A stretch of DNA of 5,736 nucleotides. Origin: JAGOEF01 sp029564465. GTDB taxonomy: Bacteria; Bacteroidota; Bacteroidia; Bacteroidales; ML635J-15. Every line of letters starts with the position of its first letter. Within the stretch, counting starts at the first letter, position 1. Shown here one piece after another: positions 4,129-5,736 of the stretch. A model generated the notes under the pieces. That model made no database searches. It was not told the origin of the DNA and saw only the letters and a list, made by a program, of their open reading frames with translations. The translations under genes and the position numbers were made by a program. The stretch lies in the NCBI GenBank assembly GCA_029564465.1, contig JAKQPY010000153.1, positions 1 to 5,736 on the forward strand, written 5' to 3'.

Positions 4129-4990
4129 AATAAAACAAACCAGAAGTCAATCAAATTTTGATGAAAATTTTCAGCAGTCGCCTGATCTTTTCACCATCCG
4201 CGTTAATCCCGAACTTATCACAGCCGCAATAAATGCCGGATACCTAACAGAACTGGCGTTCTATTATTTTTTGCGGTACCACTATAAATATTTACATATC
4301 AGCAACGAAAAAGGCAATCCGAAACGCCGTATCTCACAATTATCAGGACTGTCACAGCCTACTATTGACAAATATTTTCGCGTGCTGATGTTCCATAAGC
4401 TGTTGAAACGTACAAAGCACGGTTATGAATTAACGGCCACGAATCCGCGTTATTTGAGATTTAAAATAAAGGTGACAAGCGCGCCGACAGTATGCGAAAT
4501 CAAACAGCTGCTTAATGCTCAAGTCATACACGACGCAGGCAAAAGGCAGCTGCTGATTAAACAAGTAATAAATTACTGTCTGCCGGTTGAAAAACAAGAT
4601 CCGAAGCTAACAGGAACGCAAACGCTGTTTTCCAGTTTCGCACCAGGTTTTTCGGTCCGGTACCTGTCATCAAAGTTACAAATTTCAGTTAACACAGTGC
4701 GCGCGTTAATCAAATATTTAAACACGCGTCGAGTAATCAGGACCGTCAGCAATGATCCGCAGCTGCTGATTGCCGGAGTAATGCCAGGTGATGACAAACA
4801 TTTAACAGGTTTGCACGGTTACCGCTACATTAAAAACGGCAATTTATTCGGCATTGAGCCGTCGCAGCACTCATTTTTAATCCAGCCTATTGCCGTTAAA
4901 CCGGTAACAGCGGCACGTTATGAGAAGTGGAAAAAAGACGACAAGCTGCGCCAACTGATCTGGCAGACGAATAAACTGCTAATGTATTGA
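4112..4990 (+). CDS. DNA-binding protein with two helix-turn-helix regions; replication initiator or regulator
   Basis: A 292-residue protein with two helix-turn-helix-like regions. The first is at about 71-107: KRRISQLSGLSQPTIDKYFR, then MFHKLLKR and a wing-like KHGYEL. The second is at about 180-212: SVRYLSSKLQISVNTVRALI, then KYLNTRRVIRTV. Between them is a helical linker, and the C terminus is basic and Trp-rich (YEKWKKDDKLRQLIWQTNK, 270-288). Two winged-helix domains in a protein of about 300 residues is the architecture of plasmid initiators such as the Rep_3 family, but I see no specific Rep_3 signature; a phage replication or regulatory protein is as likely. There is no in-frame ATG before Met93, so the start must be non-ATG. 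TTG 4112 is the earliest standard candidate, because the frame is open only back to 4049 and has no ATG/GTG/TTG there. Residues from about 25 (PDLFTIRVNPE) look properly folded. Confidence 0.85.
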   Translation: MQPKDKIKQTRSQSNFDENFQQSPDLFTIRVNPELITAAINAGYLTELAFYYFLRYHYKYLHISNEKGNPKRRISQLSGLSQPTIDKYFRVLMFHKLLKRTKHGYELTATNPRYLRFKIKVTSAPTVCEIKQLLNAQVIHDAGKRQLLIKQVINYCLPVEKQDPKLTGTQTLFSSFAPGFSVRYLSSKLQISVNTVRALIKYLNTRRVIRTVSNDPQLLIAGVMPGDDKHLTGLHGYRYIKNGNLFGIEPSQHSFLIQPIAVKPVTAARYEKWKKDDKLRQLIWQTNKLLMY

Positions 4991-5047
4991 TAATGAGTAA
5001 CGATAAAAAAAAATGACACAATCATTCGTGCAAACAACGCATAACTA

Positions 5048-5181
5048 CAGTGATTATTCAGATCCCAGTCTGCTGAATCTTTTTTTTTACTCCTGGATCT
5101 TTTTAAAAAAAAAGAACTCGTTTTTTGTTCGAAGTCGAGTTTTTGAGTTTAAAAACTGCTGCTGAATCAGTGATTTTTCAG
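5048..5181 (+). repeat. Two short repeat blocks present twice in swapped order
   Basis: CAGTGATTATTCAG (5048-5061) recurs as CAGTGATTTTTCAG (5168-5181), 13 of 14 identical. CTGCTGAATC (5070-5079) recurs exactly at 5159-5168. In the first unit block 1 precedes block 2; in the second, block 2 comes first and shares one base with block 1. Within each unit the blocks are partly complementary (ATTCAG with CTGAAT; GCTGAA with TTCAGC), so each forms a hairpin and cross-pairing between units is possible. Confidence 0.55.
5056..5088 (+). terminator. Intrinsic terminator after the helix-turn-helix gene
   Basis: ATTCAG (5056-5061) pairs with CTGAAT (5073-5078) around an 11-base loop, followed after one C by nine T (5080-5088). 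The stem is short but the T run is strong. It lies 66 bases after the stop at 4990. AGATCC (5060-5065) could instead pair with GGATCT (5095-5100), which also runs into T, giving a second possible terminator fold. Confidence 0.65.
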
Positions 5182-5212
5182 CGAGGCGCGACGATAAAAA
5201 ATTTTTAAGGCA

Positions 5213-5455
5213 ATGGATGACGACAGAATGTTATTACAAATGATGGAGGCGGCAATAATTGCCGAAGGCCTTAAATTATTTATCGGTCAGCTGAAGGCAT
5301 CACCGCACCAGGATACAGACGAATATAAATCATTACTGGCGTTTGCGTCGCGACTGCAGTGGAAATACTACCAACAGCAAACAGCGCATAAAGTCGAGTT
5401 TGATATTTTCGGCAAGCTGCGGATAAAGCGAGATGACAGAATGAATTACAATTAA
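5213..5455 (+). CDS. Hypothetical protein, 80 aa, helical, paralogue of the gene at the right edge
   Basis: An 80-residue soluble protein. The first 27 residues form a likely amphipathic helix (MDDDRMLLQMMEAAIIAEGLK...), followed by a polar hinge (SPHQDTDEY, 30-38), a second helix (KSLLAFASRLQWKYYQQQ, 39-56) and a basic C terminus (KLRIKRDDR, 68-76). The helix pattern EAAIIAEGLKLFI (12-24) resembles EAIAIAEAMELLI in the truncated gene beginning at 5612, so the two may be copies from one family. ATG 5213 has TTAAGG a few bases upstream, a weak ribosome-binding signal, and no better start. Function unknown; a small regulator or protein-protein adaptor would fit the form. Confidence 0.75.
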   Translation: MDDDRMLLQMMEAAIIAEGLKLFIGQLKASPHQDTDEYKSLLAFASRLQWKYYQQQTAHKVEFDIFGKLRIKRDDRMNYN

Positions 5456-5460
5456 TTTTT

Positions 5461-5492
5461 TTTGACCGGTTATAAAAGGCATAATATAATTG
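5461..5492 (+). promoter_or_regulatory. Bacteroidota-type promoter before the 35-aa gene
   Basis: TTTG (5461-5464), 20 bases, then TATAATTG (5485-5492), which matches TAnnTTTG at five of the six fixed positions. Transcription would start near 5497-5500, leaving a leader of only about 10 bases before ATG 5508. Confidence 0.6.
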
Positions 5493-5507
5493 AATACTAA
5501 CAATAAA

Positions 5508-5615
5508 ATGCGAATTATGGAAAATGTAGAGTACAGCGACGACGCGAAAAAGGCACGCAATGAATACCAGCGCGCCTGGCGGCGCAAAAATCCACACAAA
5601 CAACAGGAGCAATGA
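5508..5615 (+). CDS. Very small basic protein, 35 aa (YQRAWRRKNP motif)
   Basis: A 35-residue frame, MRIMENVEYSDDAKKARNEY and then QRAWRRKNPHKQQEQ. The stretch ARNEYQRAWRRKNP resembles a basic helix seen, from memory, in many tiny phage and plasmid proteins (pattern N-x-Y-x-R-x-W-R-x-K-N). I know no assigned function; nucleic-acid contact is plausible from the charge. ATG 5508 is chosen because an A-rich stretch precedes it and it follows a promoter; ATG 5517 is the alternative and would give 32 residues. The stop overlaps the next start by four bases (ATGA), which supports it being translated. Confidence 0.65.
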   Translation: MRIMENVEYSDDAKKARNEYQRAWRRKNPHKQQEQ

Positions 5616-5736
5616 ACGAAAACGATGCACAGCGATTGGCAGAAACACTTGAAGCAATTGCGATTGCCGAAGCTATGGAACTGTTGATCCGGCATACAGA
5701 GGACAACGGCCACGGTGACATGAGAACGGCAGCGAT
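5612..5736 (+). CDS. Partial small protein, cut by the window edge; paralogue of the 80-aa gene
   Basis: Starts MNENDAQRLAETLEAIAIAE at an ATGA overlap with the preceding gene and is still open after 41 codons at the window end. The opening helix (EAIAIAEAMELLIRHTED, about residues 14-31) matches the pattern of the 80-aa protein beginning at 5213 (EAAIIAEGLKLFIGQLK) in spacing of Glu, Ile/Ala and Leu. It is then followed by a polar, Gly-rich loop (DNGHGDMR). Length and C terminus are not visible. Like its paralogue it has no membrane segment or known motif. Confidence 0.7.
   Translation, partial: MNENDAQRLAETLEAIAIAEAMELLIRHTEDNGHGDMRTAA

Larger units (their letters stand above)
4991..5212. 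other. AT-rich, hairpin-rich intergenic region
   Basis: About 220 bases with long A and T runs and three hairpins: 5056-5078 (terminator), 5112-5144 (9 bp, AAGAACTCG with CGAGTTTTT, one G-U) and 5161-5182 (GCTGAA with TTCAGC). Two sequence blocks occur twice in swapped order. A 50-codon frame crosses it (5013-5165), but this passes through the terminator T run and is probably not a gene. An easily melted, repeat-bearing stretch next to a possible initiator could be part of a replication origin, but no iteron series is present. Confidence 0.55.

Noticed and set aside
5013..5165. 50-codon ORF in the gap after the helix-turn-helix gene
   Set aside because: Its second half is produced by the T and A runs of terminator hairpins, so it is not listed as a gene; it is kept only as a low-interest frameshift remark.
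5280..5721. Three overlapping reverse-strand ORFs at the right end
   Set aside because: They oppose three + strand frames that have start/stop overlaps, a promoter and a paralogue relationship. No reverse-strand promoter was seen.
1..5736. CRISPR arrays, tRNA or rRNA genes, and insertion sequence ends
   Set aside because: No regularly spaced direct repeats, no cloverleaf or CCA-type tRNA end, and no transposase or terminal inverted repeats with target duplications were found on reading.

Overview
The window looks like an accessory region (temperate phage, plasmid or integrated element) from a member of the Bacteroidota. The evidence for the host group is promoter shape. Three intergenic sites fit the Bacteroidota sigma pattern (TTTG/TTG, 19-20 bases, TAnnTTTG): 1316-1346, 2971-3002 and 5461-5492. 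There are no strong Shine-Dalgarno sequences. The evidence for a mobile element is a tyrosine recombinase, phage-type small proteins, genes all on the + strand, many tiny ORFs, and stop/start overlaps (TAATG, ATGA) throughout. No structural, conjugation or known cargo gene is visible, so the type of element cannot be fixed.

Layout. (1) 18-1237: two overlapping genes of unknown function, closed by a textbook intrinsic terminator at 1265-1303. (2) 1316-2568: a second transcription unit. It starts with a strong promoter overlapped by the first of three copies of a 13-bp operator-like palindrome, and has a structured leader of about 100 nt. Next come two tiny single-pass membrane proteins (47 and 38 aa, both easily missed), a phage-type STRAN/YRHxDGYPE protein and a small phage-type protein. 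The last of these runs into a downstream coding-like frame that can only be reached by a -1 shift at a run of five G. (3) 2569-3026: about 460 bases without a convincing gene. It holds a perfect 9-bp inverted repeat, three copies of a TATGCGTT(T)ATT motif and the recombinase promoter. (4) 3027-4990: an operon of a short tyrosine recombinase with a complete catalytic set, two small genes joined by start/stop overlaps, and a protein with two helix-turn-helix regions (replication initiator or regulator) that has no ATG start. (5) 4991-5212: an AT-rich, hairpin-rich gap with a terminator and swapped repeats. (6) 5213-5736: small genes, two of them apparent paralogues, the last cut by the window edge.

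The part most worth a second look is the 1316-2568 unit: a dedicated promoter, three evenly placed operator-like sites, a leader hairpin ending next to the start codon, and tandem miniature membrane proteins. This is the architecture of a tightly controlled toxic or membrane-active module. The function is inferred from layout only, because none of these proteins was recognised as a characterised family. All similarity statements come from reading the sequence, without a database search.
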